A stretch of DNA of 62,095 nt from the IMG/VR virus record IMGVR_UViG_3300005747_000076, positions 1 through 62,095 of that record. One strand, given 5' to 3'. The notes under the pieces are model-generated. The model ran no database searches. It saw nothing but the letters and a program-made list of their open reading frames with translations, and was not told where the DNA came from. Source of the stretch: a virus. Positions 7,384 to 14,720 of the stretch are shown in pieces. Made by a program: the position numbers and the translations under genes. How positions within the stretch are numbered: the first letter of the stretch is position 1; every line of letters begins with the position of its first letter.

Positions 7384-8071
7384 TTTCTTCTTCTACGCTT
7401 TCTAATGAAGGCAGCATTTTTGTTGCTAGTGTATCACCTAATTCTTTTAATGCATTAACACTTACTCCTAGCTTTGCAGCTGCCTGAACTTGTATTTGCT
7501 TTGTATCAATATTTTGCGTCTCAATCTGGCCAACTGCCAATGTAATTTGTTCAGCACCTACTAATCTACTTCGCCTTTGATTAGTATCTCCTATAATTTT
7601 TAAATACTGAGGAACTTCTTTAGCTAACGGATCCATTTGTATTAATTGCCAACAAAAATCTGCAATTCTTTCATTTTCACCGTATAACTGTTCTCTTCTA
7701 ACGTTTACCTTTCCAGGAGTTAAATCAGTTTGCCACTCTTCACGTATTTCATTAATAAACTTATTAGCAGTAACATGTGTTAATCCGCATATATCTCCTA
7801 TCTTTCTGCTACTCTTAACTCCCCTTACTAATAGTGTTTCTACTACGTTTTTCCATCTTTCTTTATCTCCCTTACTGAATGGGCCTTTAGTTTGACTAGG
7901 AACTTCGCAGTCTCTTATAAAATTATGCACTTTATCAGGATGTTGCAGTGGTGAGACATAATCTTCAGGTCTTATAATTTCAGTTTTATCTACTTTAGCT
8001 ACCTTACTCACTTGTTCTATGAGTTTTTTATCAGTTTCTAAAGTTTCATTTATCTTTATTTTCTCTTGCAT
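7322..8071 (-). CDS. terS: Small terminase subunit (DNA recognition)
   Basis: A 249-residue protein with a helix-turn-helix at about residues 87-112 (SSRKIGDICGLTHVTANKF), used by small terminases to bind the packaging site. A helical middle part follows (DPLAKEVPQYLKIIGDTNQRR), then an acidic, Asn/Asp-rich tail (EEENEEENSNGEDTNKDK) suited to contact TerL. AGAGGACGAG precedes the ATG. It lies about 6.7 kb upstream of terL on the same strand with many small genes between, an unusually wide separation. The assignment is by domain layout. Confidence 0.7.
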   Translation of the reverse strand: MQEKIKINETLETDKKLIEQVSKVAKVDKTEIIRPEDYVSPLQHPDKVHNFIRDCEVPSQTKGPFSKGDKERWKNVVETLLVRGVKSSRKIGDICGLTHVTANKFINEIREEWQTDLTPGKVNVRREQLYGENERIADFCWQLIQMDPLAKEVPQYLKIIGDTNQRRSRLVGAEQITLAVGQIETQNIDTKQIQVQAAAKLGVSVNALKELGDTLATKMLPSLESVEEENEEENSNGEDTNKDKDTNNS

Positions 8072-8317
8072 TATCTCGTCCTCTTATTTAAATATATGTG
8101 GTCTTTTCAAAATATTATAATAAGTGTAAAATAATTTGACTCTTTTTAAAGTTATAACTTTTATTTTATATAGCTTGCTATATAAAGAGCCTAGAGATGA
8201 AAGTTTACAGGGCACGAATTGTAAACAAAAAAAATCCTTGGTTTTTAGGCCAAGGATCCAAAAGCTGAGTAGTTTTGATACGAAAGGAATAGCTGGGGAA
8301 GCTATGATTAGATTATA
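8072..8317. other. Intergenic region with several hairpins
   Basis: A 246-base region without a supported gene. It holds four inverted repeats in a row: TATATAGC-tt-GCTATATA (8167-8184), GTTTACA/TGTAAAC (8203-8226), the terminator stem (8234-8257) and ATAGCT/AGCTAT (8289-8305). It could be an operator/promoter area for terS or a small structured RNA. Confidence 0.5.
8227..8257 (-). terminator. Intrinsic terminator after homing endonuclease
   Basis: Stem ATCCTTGG/CCAAGGAT (8234-8241 with 8250-8257), followed, reading minus, by a T run (the A run at 8227-8234). It lies about 60 bases after the endonuclease stop and insulates terS. Confidence 0.75.
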
Positions 8318-9226
8318 TTAAGCAGTAGCAATTTGTTTAAATCTTTTTTTCATTTTATTGTGCTTCCAAGATTTATCAATAATGGCTCCTTCCATGCGGG
8401 GAGGTCTTCCTGGTATAAAGCCTTGTGTGATATAGTGCATTACATTTTTAGTATCACTGCTTATTTGTTTCCAGTTCTGGCCTCTTCTATATACTGATTG
8501 ATTAGGAATATGAACCCATAGTTTTGTGCTTTTAACTTTCCATTCTCTATTAAGATACTGAATAAGATTTGCTGTAGGAACATCTATTTCATTATATTTT
8601 TCTTCTTTATCTAGCTTCCACAATTTTACTGTTTTGTTCTTCTCAACAATTGATTTTAGTGTTCCGTTGTTCCAGTGTGAGTTGAGTATATCTGTTGGGC
8701 TTAGGCCTTCTTTAAAGTTATCCCATGTTCCTAGAATTCTGTTAAAGGCCTGAATATTACATTTGAATGTTTTGTTTGTATCCTTACAGTGGAAATATTT
8801 AGAAGGCTCTGAAAAGTGATCTACGCCGCCAACTGCCATATTGTATGTATCTGCATTTAATAAATATGTTTCATCAACAATTTGTCTTTCAGCAATTTCT
8901 GTTTCTTCTTTAGTATCATAAAACGCCATAATATGCTGTTCAAAGTTTTTAATTCCTTTCTGAGCAATCATATAACGAAGTAGAGTTCCGCTTCCAACAT
9001 ATTTTTTAAATTTAGAAATTGATCCTGTATTAATCTTACCCCAGTATTCAAAGCCGTTTGTATTATCAACCAGTTTATATATACAGTGAATTTTTGCGTC
9101 TGCCTTAAGGTTATTATCAAACAACGCCTCAATTGTGTCGCCACATAATGCTCTGTTATTCCAGTATTTTGCGATGTTGTTTGATGATGAACCGAATAGA
9201 ATTTTATTTGTTTTAGATGTCTTCAT
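8318..9226 (-). CDS. GIY-YIG homing endonuclease
   Basis: A 302-residue protein from the ATG at 9226, which has AAGGAG 6 bases upstream; an earlier in-frame ATG at 9247 lacks one. The GIY-YIG catalytic core covers about residues 46-135: CIYKL (48-52), EYWGKI (60-65), YVGSG, then the conserved Glu in AERQIVDE (113). The C-terminal part has repeated DNA-binding-like modules (IQYLNREWKV; YITQGFIPGRPP). Free-standing enzymes of this kind cleave related phage genomes to spread. It sits between small genes and terS, with its own terminator and AT-rich promoter tract, like an inserted cassette. No intron core was recognised around it. Confidence 0.85.
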   Translation of the reverse strand: MKTSKTNKILFGSSSNNIAKYWNNRALCGDTIEALFDNNLKADAKIHCIYKLVDNTNGFEYWGKINTGSISKFKKYVGSGTLLRYMIAQKGIKNFEQHIMAFYDTKEETEIAERQIVDETYLLNADTYNMAVGGVDHFSEPSKYFHCKDTNKTFKCNIQAFNRILGTWDNFKEGLSPTDILNSHWNNGTLKSIVEKNKTVKLWKLDKEEKYNEIDVPTANLIQYLNREWKVKSTKLWVHIPNQSVYRRGQNWKQISSDTKNVMHYITQGFIPGRPPRMEGAIIDKSWKHNKMKKRFKQIATA

Positions 9227-9353
9227 GTTTTTTCTCCTTAGAACCAATGTTTGTTTTCTTCTTGTTATTTTTTTTGGTTCCTATATCTATATATACTGTT
9301 AATATAGAAAGTTGAAGAAAAAAGTAAATTTTTTTTAAAATATTTTTTTAGTA

Positions 9354-9569
9354 TTAATTTTTGATTACTTTTTCAACATGTTGTGAAGATGTTTTGTATA
9401 TTGTATTGTCAGAGAGAATTGTAAAGAGTAGTAATTCATAGTCATGATCTTCTTCTATGTCAACTACTATTCCTACTCCTTCATGTGTGTCTTCAAAATC
9501 CCCTGTTAAAGCTACAAATGATACTAGATCTTTTAATTGTACGTTGTTTTTATTTTCATATTCATGCAT
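9354..9569 (-). CDS. Hypothetical small SH3-like protein
   Basis: A 71-residue protein. It contains VQLKDLVSFVALTG and EGVGIVVDIEED, similar to the GIGIVIDHEFD block in the product of 1414-1686. This suggests two members of one small beta-barrel family. It overlaps the upstream methyltransferase-like fragment by 8 bases. The function is unknown. Confidence 0.65.
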   Translation of the reverse strand: MHEYENKNNVQLKDLVSFVALTGDFEDTHEGVGIVVDIEEDHDYELLLFTILSDNTIYKTSSQHVEKVIKN

Positions 9570-9942
9570 GTGTATTATCCTTTACAATGTTTTTCCAATC
9601 AATAATTTTATTTTCTGTATGTGTTATTCTTTCATTTATTAGTTTATTAATGTCTTTATGCATTATAGCAGCTGAAATACAATCTGGTGCAAACATATCC
9701 AAATATTTCTTCATTAAAGTAGATAATTTCTTTTTTGTTTCTAACACATTGTTTTCATCAGTATCTACACCATAAACATTCATAGCAATCTTGTATGGAT
9801 CTTGATTTAAATCCATTTTCTTTTTATAAACTGCTTCCAAAATTTGTCCATTACCTATAAGCGGATCTAAGAATGTTTTATCTTCATTAAATTGTTCTTG
9901 AGGTAAATTATTAATCATGTCTTTAATTTCTTCTTTAGTCAT
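9562..9942 (-). CDS. Fragment resembling the SAM-binding half of an adenine methyltransferase
   Basis: A 126-residue protein from the ATG at 9942 (TTGGAG 7-8 bases upstream). FLDPLIGNGQILEAVYKK matches methyltransferase motif I (FLDPxxGxGxFLxAV), and YGVDTDENNVLETKKKL matches the following acidic-loop strand. The protein stops before any NPPY motif, so it lacks a catalytic centre. Its natural counterpart could be the C-half-like protein at 571-1338. It could be a relic, a decoy, or half of a two-subunit enzyme. A separate complete methyltransferase exists at 59469-60398. Confidence 0.55.
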   Translation of the reverse strand: MTKEEIKDMINNLPQEQFNEDKTFLDPLIGNGQILEAVYKKKMDLNQDPYKIAMNVYGVDTDENNVLETKKKLSTLMKKYLDMFAPDCISAAIMHKDINKLINERITHTENKIIDWKNIVKDNTHA

Positions 9943-10052
9943 TGTTGTCTCCAATCGTTGTTTATTATTATATTAAATATGCAAGAAAAATATAATAAAT
10001 TTTAAAAATAAATAAAGTTATTATAATAATTATGCCTGAACGGGAGATTTAT

Positions 10053-10295
10053 ATGAAATACAAAGCTACTTACATTCTTTTACAACGTTATCCGTATGAA
10101 ATCATTGTTTGGAATAATAAACTATATAACAAGGAAGAGTTAATTAAGTTTATAATTGAAGATAAACTTGATATTGAACCTAAAACTTTATTTAAAGAGC
10201 TTGCAACAGCAATTCGTGCATGTAGTAATTGGAAATTGGAAGATTACAAAGAGCCTATAGATGTTGATAAAGCTATAGACGATTTATTGGCATAA
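10053..10295 (+). CDS. Hypothetical small protein
   Basis: An 80-residue protein from the ATG at 10053, chosen because GGGAG lies 6 bases upstream; an in-frame ATG at 10032 has none. It is mixed alpha/beta with an acidic C-terminal helix (DVDKAIDDLLA). The function is unknown. It stands alone between two minus-strand units. Confidence 0.65.
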   Translation: MKYKATYILLQRYPYEIIVWNNKLYNKEELIKFIIEDKLDIEPKTLFKELATAIRACSNWKLEDYKEPIDVDKAIDDLLA

Positions 10296-10321
10296 AAAAA
10301 GACCAAGGTGGAGAGCCTTGG
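10294..10321 (-). terminator. Intrinsic terminator
   Basis: Stem CCAAGG/CCTTGG (10303-10308 with 10316-10321), followed, reading minus, by a T run at 10300-10294. It would end transcription of the minus genes that stop at 10566, leaving a 250-base untranslated tail. Confidence 0.6.
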
Positions 10322-10565
10322 CCTTAATTAAAAGAAAAATGGAGGAGTTTCATCACTCCTATTACAAATTGTTTGAGGTTGTGCAGGCCTCGTTGTTGTC
10401 AAGTGTGTTAAGGTGCTTCGCTTGTAGTAAGTAGAATATTTAAACTAACCAAATCTTCTCAACAGGGAGTTTAGAACACCTAAACAATTACGTAATAACC
10501 TGTGTAAATAGAAAAGAAAGGTGGAAGTTCTATATTATTATATGTGTTAGCCTGAAAGTGTATAA
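10322..10565. other. Non-coding region with hairpins
   Basis: A 244-base region without a supported gene, less A+T-rich than other gaps. Inverted repeats: AGGAGT/ACTCCT (10343-10360), GAGG/CCTC (10375-10391) and GTTTAG/CTAAAC (10469-10485). It lies between a plus gene and the 3' end of a minus operon. It may be a long structured 3' untranslated region or a small RNA. Confidence 0.4.
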
Positions 10566-11093
10566 TTATTTTTTGAAATTAAGAAAAATAAGTGTTCCTG
10601 TAAGAGCAAGTATAGTTGTTCCTCCTGTCCACATAAGGAGTTTACTAAATCTTTCTTCTTTCTGTAATGATATTTCAGTAATCTTTAGTTTTTCAGTTAA
10701 ATTATCTTTATCTTCTATTAAATCAGCATTCAATTTTTTACATGCTTCATCACGCTCTTCTAATGTTTTATCAAATAATTTACGTTCTGCATCTAGTCTA
10801 TCTTGACACCATAAACTTTGATTGTTCATTATGTATTCAATCTTTTCAAAAGTATCTTTATCTACCATAATTCCGTAAATCAATGAAGGTGATCCTGGCA
10901 TTAAATAATATGCTGTTATATCTAGGTCTCCTAACTTCAATTCAAACCCGCTAGGGTCCAGTATTATATTAGGATTATACTCAGAAGTTATGACGTTAAA
11001 TCCAGATGTATTTTCTATTCCGTTTGGTGTATTACCATATGCGGGAGGTAAAAGTAAAAACAGAGATAAAAATAATGATAGTATCTTTTTCAT
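10566..11093 (-). CDS. Exported protein with signal peptide and C-terminal membrane anchor
   Basis: A 175-residue protein from the ATG at 11093, whose start overlaps the stop of the upstream gene as ATGA; AAAGG lies 9-10 bases before. An N-terminal signal peptide (MKKILSLFLSLFLLLPPAYG) is followed by an extracytoplasmic part with a charged coiled coil (about 95-145) and a C-terminal membrane helix (MWTGGTTILALTGTLIFL). This two-ended anchoring resembles one-piece spanins, but there is no lipobox Cys. With its two upstream neighbours it forms a compact membrane/coiled-coil operon. A spanin or envelope role is inference. Confidence 0.65.
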   Translation of the reverse strand: MKKILSLFLSLFLLLPPAYGNTPNGIENTSGFNVITSEYNPNIILDPSGFELKLGDLDITAYYLMPGSPSLIYGIMVDKDTFEKIEYIMNNQSLWCQDRLDAERKLFDKTLEERDEACKKLNADLIEDKDNLTEKLKITEISLQKEERFSKLLMWTGGTTILALTGTLIFLNFKK

Positions 11094-11446
11094 TTCCATA
11101 AGCCTTTCTTCTTGCATTGAGGTGCAATGGCTTTTGCGATACGACAATCAAGCTTTGGTGCTTTAGTTTTAAACTTCTCTAATTCATCAACAACTCTCTT
11201 ATCACATTCAGTATGTTGTTTATCTTTAACTTCTCTTAGTTCTGTTATATGTGCTTTTCTTTCTTCTTTAATTTGTGTAAATAGTTTTTCATTATTACTT
11301 ATTTCTGCTTCACAAATTACTGCCTTGGGTGGAATATGAACTGAATATCTTCCTCCAACAAAACATAAAACACACATAATAAATGCCAATGCAATAGTTG
11401 CTTGATTTTTATATTTAAGAAGTAGTTCAATATACTCTTTACTCAT
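11090..11446 (-). CDS. Membrane-anchored coiled-coil protein (i-spanin-like layout)
   Basis: A 118-residue protein. It has one N-terminal membrane helix (about 15-33, ATIALAFIMCVLCFVGG), then a charged coiled coil (about 50-95) and a Cys-containing tail (CRIAKAIAPQCKKKG). This is the layout of inner-membrane spanins of the Rz type. It overlaps the genes on both sides (8 bases and 4 bases), so expression is tightly coupled. No lysis gene is adjacent; the amidase lies 4.7 kb away on the other strand. Function is tentative. Confidence 0.6.
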   Translation of the reverse strand: MSKEYIELLLKYKNQATIALAFIMCVLCFVGGRYSVHIPPKAVICEAEISNNEKLFTQIKEERKAHITELREVKDKQHTECDKRVVDELEKFKTKAPKLDCRIAKAIAPQCKKKGLWK

Positions 11447-11660
11447 TTTTTCTCCTTTTGTTTTCTCTTAATGTTTTTTCATATTCTAAACTCTTTTTAA
11501 CAGCATCATTCGCTGCATCTCGAAGTTCTCTTAATTGTTTTCTTAAAGCTCTTCCTCTAGTTAGTTTATGTTGCAATACAAATTCTTCAAGTTCTACGTT
11601 TGTTTTATTAATAATCCTTGTTATTTCTGCAAATGATAACATAATTTCTTCTTGCTTCAT
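11439..11660 (-). CDS. Small coiled-coil protein
   Basis: A 73-residue, highly charged, fully helical protein (FAEITRIINKTNVELEEFVL, then RKQLRELRDAANDAVKK). It has no membrane segment. It starts within ATGA shared with the upstream gene and overlaps the downstream one by 8 bases. Probably cytoplasmic; function unknown. Confidence 0.6.
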   Translation of the reverse strand: MKQEEIMLSFAEITRIINKTNVELEEFVLQHKLTRGRALRKQLRELRDAANDAVKKSLEYEKTLRENKRRKNE

Positions 11661-12310
11661 GCTGACACCTTACTTAATACTTGTTTATTGTTTAGCATTA
11701 CATTGAAGCCTTCACATTTAAATAAACATCTAGTACGAGATAAGATAACTGAAGGATGTGTTAAAATTCCGTATTTGTGCATTATTCCATCAAAATAATA
11801 TTTATCTGCTTTTCTATTGTAGCCTCTATACTCAACAAGTATTACACCAAACAAAGCAGCATATGCTTCTTTAACTTCAATAGTTGCATCATTCCATAAA
11901 TCAGCAACACCAAACTGTGTATATAGTTTTTGTGTAGTATAGCCAGTTAAGAGTTCTGTAGATTTTTTAAAAACATAATTGAAGTCATCTTCTTTTAGTT
12001 CTTTCTTAAATTCTTCATAAACAACATCATGCCACGCTAACTGCCTATCAATGGTATTATTAATATTATTATTTGGCTCGTCTGTAGCAGTGTCTGTTAA
12101 CTGCCTATCAATGGTATTATTACTATTATTGAATGATTTTTCGTATTCTTTTAGTAATAGCTCTGAAAATACATATTCTTCATTAACTTTATTATAGTAT
12201 AGGTCATCATTACCTTTACTGAGAAGTTTTTTGGTTGATTTTAAACCTAGCCATTGCCCAGGTGCTTTACCATTTCTATCATTTAGTTCATAAATTTCTT
12301 TTGCATTCAT
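11657..12310 (-). CDS. Hypothetical protein carrying two in-frame copies of a dispersed repeat
   Basis: A 217-residue protein. The N-terminal region (AKEIYELNDRNGKAPGQWLG) and a C-terminal helical domain (about 95-215) flank a Asn-rich linker holding two copies of the peptide NNTIDRQL 20 residues apart. At DNA level these are two 35-base copies of the phage's dispersed repeat (12036-12070, 12096-12130), exactly 60 bases apart and in sense orientation. The linker thus looks like an insertion of regulatory-type repeats tolerated in frame. The function of the protein is unknown; a DNA-binding N-terminus is possible but not supported by a clear motif. Confidence 0.65.
   Translation of the reverse strand: MNAKEIYELNDRNGKAPGQWLGLKSTKKLLSKGNDDLYYNKVNEEYVFSELLLKEYEKSFNNSNNTIDRQLTDTATDEPNNNINNTIDRQLAWHDVVYEEFKKELKEDDFNYVFKKSTELLTGYTTQKLYTQFGVADLWNDATIEVKEAYAALFGVILVEYRGYNRKADKYYFDGIMHKYGILTHPSVILSRTRCLFKCEGFNVMLNNKQVLSKVSA
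12036..12070 (-). repeat. Dispersed sense repeat, copy A
   Basis: Minus-strand core TACCATTGATAGGCAGTTA preceded by an AATAATATTAATAA tract. It is inside the gene 11657-12310, in the sense of that gene, and encodes NNTIDRQL. Confidence 0.9.
12096..12130 (-). repeat. Dispersed sense repeat, copy B
   Basis: Same core as copy A, with GTTAAC rather than GCTAAC at the edge, 60 bases away and in the same reading frame. Confidence 0.9.
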
Positions 12311-12325
12311 TGTTTTCTCCTTATC

Positions 12326-12715
12326 TTAAAACGGTTTCATGTTTTCGTTTTCATCTTCTACTTGAAATAAGTATCTGTATTCTTTAATGTCATAAAAATA
12401 ATATTGATCATCTCTTATTATCAGGCCAAATATACAATCATACGGTGCACATTTCTTTTTATTAGTGCTAAACACTGCTTCTTTGTTTAACATAGGTGGA
12501 CATACATCAAAAAATCTTTTAATAAACTTTAAGTCTTTCATTAATTCTAACTTAATAGTTATATTTTCTCTGTAATAGTAATAATCTTCTAAATCAACAA
12601 TCATTTCAGTATCAATACAAAATAATTCTTTATCTTTATTAAATTCACGTCTTACATCAATAACTCTTACAGCGTATATACCATCCTTCAGGCCTTTTAA
12701 AAATAGATTGTTCAT
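12326..12715 (-). CDS. Hypothetical protein
   Basis: A 129-residue protein not recognised. It begins MNNLFLKGLKDGIYAVRV and has regular hydrophobic strands (YDCIFGLIIRDDQYYFYDI), suggesting an OB-like or other small beta fold. It is first in a leftward operon of five overlapping or closely spaced genes ending at 10566. AGGATATATATAG upstream may act as both ribosome site and promoter tract. Confidence 0.65.
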   Translation of the reverse strand: MNNLFLKGLKDGIYAVRVIDVRREFNKDKELFCIDTEMIVDLEDYYYYRENITIKLELMKDLKFIKRFFDVCPPMLNKEAVFSTNKKKCAPYDCIFGLIIRDDQYYFYDIKEYRYLFQVEDENENMKPF

Positions 12716-12826
12716 AACTATATATATCCTATATTAACTATAAAGTTAACATTTTGTTTCTTTTTATTAGCAAAACTTAAAAAAGTTTTACTTCTTGTAT
12801 AATATATATATGTATGAGGAAAAATT

Positions 12827-12895
12827 ATGAACAAAAAAAAGCCTAAACAGATAATACTTAGCCCCTTGTTAAATTGGGAATTATTAGTTCCCTAA
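12827..12895 (+). CDS. Very small reading frame (22 residues)
   Basis: It begins MNKKKPKQIILSPLLNWE and ends LLVP. TATAATATAT lies about 30 bases upstream and GAGGA 6 bases upstream of the ATG. It could be a leader peptide, or the region may be a small RNA instead, since the 3' end of the frame forms a GGGAA/TTCCC hairpin. Confidence 0.3.
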   Translation: MNKKKPKQIILSPLLNWELLVP

Positions 12896-13091
12896 GCATT
12901 TAATATGCCCTAGCTTTATGTGTGTGGCCGTGTTTATCAGTTCAGGTCTTTTGTTAATAATATATCTTTATAAACTTTAATTTACTACAAACAAGGCAAT
13001 AAAAAACAAAAGAAATATAAGAGAGATATACTAATTACTATTGAATCGCTATTTTTCATATTAATTTATTTATCCTTTTAAAAGTTTTTGT

Positions 13092-13105
13092 TATATATAT
13101 TATAA
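13092..13105 (+). promoter_or_regulatory. Candidate promoter tract
   Basis: TATATATATTATAA lies about 15 bases before the ATG at 13119, partly merging with the AAGGAG site. This leaves a very short leader if it acts as a -10 box. Confidence 0.3.
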
Positions 13106-13118
13106 AAAGGAGCTAATT

Positions 13119-13487
13119 ATGACAATTATTGCAGATAAAAATCAAGAATTACTAGAAGAAGTTATTACTAATTTTATGACAGCTTACCCATGGTTTGATA
13201 GAAGATTAACAAATATGGATCAAGAGCATAGAGACGCTGTTGGTATTTTGTTAGAAACTCATCCAAATATCATGTATCATTTAATTGAAGTTTTTGATAG
13301 AAACTTAGATGAAGATAGGTTTGAACTGAAAGAGGAAAATCATTGGTATTTAACTAGAGAAGAATACACGATGTTTGGTATGCTTGGTATTATGAATGAT
13401 GGTGATGAACTACATCTTCTTAATTACAAGAAAGGTAGTGGAGTAATAGGATTAGATGGTGTTGAAATGGATAGCACACAATCATAA
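13119..13487 (+). CDS. Hypothetical acidic protein
   Basis: A 122-residue acidic protein, predicted helical in its first half (NQELLEEVITNFMTAYPWFD) and mixed after. AAAAAGGAG lies 6-7 bases before the ATG. No known motif. It converges with the small Pro-rich gene at 13497. Confidence 0.7.
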   Translation: MTIIADKNQELLEEVITNFMTAYPWFDRRLTNMDQEHRDAVGILLETHPNIMYHLIEVFDRNLDEDRFELKEENHWYLTREEYTMFGMLGIMNDGDELHLLNYKKGSGVIGLDGVEMDSTQS

Positions 13488-13496
13488 TATTATGTT

Positions 13497-13691
13497 TTAT
13501 AAATCTACAACAAACTTATCGTCTGGGTCTATATCAACGGTGTCAATAATAATAACACGTTTACTTTCAGTCTCTTCTTTAGGTTTGTTAACTACAGGCG
13601 GCGGAATAGGTAATTCTAAAAAAGGTCTTTCACCTTCTTGTTCTATCCGTTGCCTTTCTTTAATTTGTTCTATTATATAATAATCGAGCAT
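13497..13691 (-). CDS. Small proline-rich protein
   Basis: A 64-residue protein. Helical charged start (IIEQIKERQRIEQEGERP), a central Pro patch (LELPIPPPVV) and an acidic C-terminus (VDIDPDDKFVVDL). Small proteins with an EERP-LELP-type linker are common and uncharacterised in phages. A strong GGAGGT site precedes it. Confidence 0.65.
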   Translation of the reverse strand: MLDYYIIEQIKERQRIEQEGERPFLELPIPPPVVNKPKEETESKRVIIIDTVDIDPDDKFVVDL

Positions 13692-13734
13692 TTTATTACC
13701 TCCATATAATTATATATAACAGAAAGTATTTAAA

Positions 13735-14484
13735 ATGGTACGCAAAACACAAAAAGGTTTAAATCATACAGTAAGATCAAGTCTTCCCGCTAACAGAGAA
13801 AACATGAAAAAAGCAGGAAAAAGAGCTTATAAAAACGGGATTACCTTGGAAAAAGCAGTTGAAGCTTATGGCAGATACTTAATTGATGAAGATAATTTTG
13901 AATGTGAATTATTTAGAAATCATGATGCAATGCAAAAAGCAAGAGGACGAGGTGGTAATCTTACAGCTTTTACAACAGGAGTAAGTTCATGTGATTTTAC
14001 ATTCTTTGTTAATGCAAAAACATTTAACTGGATGGAAGGAGGAATGATTGAGGCTAAAAGTAGAAATAAAAAATCTATTAATAAATCTGCAATAAGTCAT
14101 CACCAAAAAGATCAGTTAATTAGAATGGAAAAATTAGGTAAACAAGGATTAGTTTTAGTTTCTTTGATGGATGACAATGACGAAGCAGTATTTTTTATAG
14201 TTCCTATTGTTCATTGGTATAGAGGCCAGAAAAAAAGTCATAACATAGATAATTTACGTGATATTGGTTATGAAGTCCCAACAATAACTATATGGGATGA
14301 TAACCAAAAGGAGCACAAAGCACCAGATATACTTCAGATTTTAAAACAAATAGATATTGATGGTGAATATAAAGATGTGCCAAGTGCTTACAGAGAGCAA
14401 TATGATAACCGTAAATTAAAAAATCCAATATACTCTACAATTGATGAAGAAATTGATAGTATATATGATGATCATGAATTATGA
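13735..14484 (+). CDS. PDDEXK nuclease, RecU-like
   Basis: A 249-residue protein. A RecU/PDDEXK-type core is visible: SSCDFTFF (Asp near residue 86), MIEAKSR (E-x-K near 102-106), then HHQKDQLIRMEKLGKQGLVLVSL. The latter follows the Q-x(n)-G pattern of Holliday-junction resolvases of the RecU group. Expected role: cutting branched DNA during replication or before packaging. A Lys/Arg-rich N-terminus and an acidic C-terminus flank the core. The next gene overlaps its stop by 4 bases (ATGA). Confidence 0.65.
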   Translation: MVRKTQKGLNHTVRSSLPANRENMKKAGKRAYKNGITLEKAVEAYGRYLIDEDNFECELFRNHDAMQKARGRGGNLTAFTTGVSSCDFTFFVNAKTFNWMEGGMIEAKSRNKKSINKSAISHHQKDQLIRMEKLGKQGLVLVSLMDDNDEAVFFIVPIVHWYRGQKKSHNIDNLRDIGYEVPTITIWDDNQKEHKAPDILQILKQIDIDGEYKDVPSAYREQYDNRKLKNPIYSTIDEEIDSIYDDHEL

Positions 14485-14720
14485 GAAAACGGGAATATAG
14501 AATACCTGATAAGTTGCCACAACTAAAAAAAATACCTCAAGTAGGTGATTTAGTGGCAATACAAGATTTAGATGGAACTATATTCCCATGTATCGTTTTA
14601 CAAATAAATAAAAAGCTTACCAAAAAAGGTAAGCCTTCTAAATTAGTTTCCAATATTTCAGTTTTATGTGATAATAGAGTTTGTGCTGTTATGCTACATC
14701 AACTGAAAATGTTATATTAG
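14481..14720 (+). CDS. Hypothetical small SH3-like protein
   Basis: A 79-residue basic protein beginning MRKREYRIPDKLPQLKK, then VGDLVAIQDLDGTIFPCIVL, the GDLV...G...IV pattern shared with two other small proteins in the window. Translation is coupled to the RecU-like gene by an ATGA overlap. The gene ends tail-to-tail with the minus gene at 14717 (4-base overlap). A hairpin (AAGCTTACC/GGTAAGCCTT, about 14626-14653) lies in its coding sequence. Confidence 0.65.
   Translation: MRKREYRIPDKLPQLKKIPQVGDLVAIQDLDGTIFPCIVLQINKKLTKKGKPSKLVSNISVLCDNRVCAVMLHQLKMLY

Larger units (their letters stand above)
12716..13118. other. Divergent intergenic region
   Basis: This 403-base region separates leftward and rightward units. 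It holds AT tracts of promoter type on both sides (TATAATATATATA at about 12797; TATATATATTATAA at 13092-13105), a 22-codon frame with a good ribosome site (12827-12895), and the hairpin GGGAA/TTCCC at 12876-12892. Confidence 0.5.

Noticed and set aside
8072-9226. Group I intron hosting the GIY-YIG gene
   Set aside because: No recognisable intron core sequences, and both neighbouring genes appear complete, so a free-standing homing gene is more likely.
12036-12130. Two direct repeats 60 bases apart as a possible CRISPR remnant
   Set aside because: Only two copies here, in frame inside a protein gene, and other copies are dispersed singly through the genome; no array or cas genes.
12310-12326. 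Possible KilA-N/antirepressor start in the 11657-12310 product
   Set aside because: The N-terminal DRNGKAPGQWLG resembles antirepressor openings only loosely; not enough conserved residues to name it.
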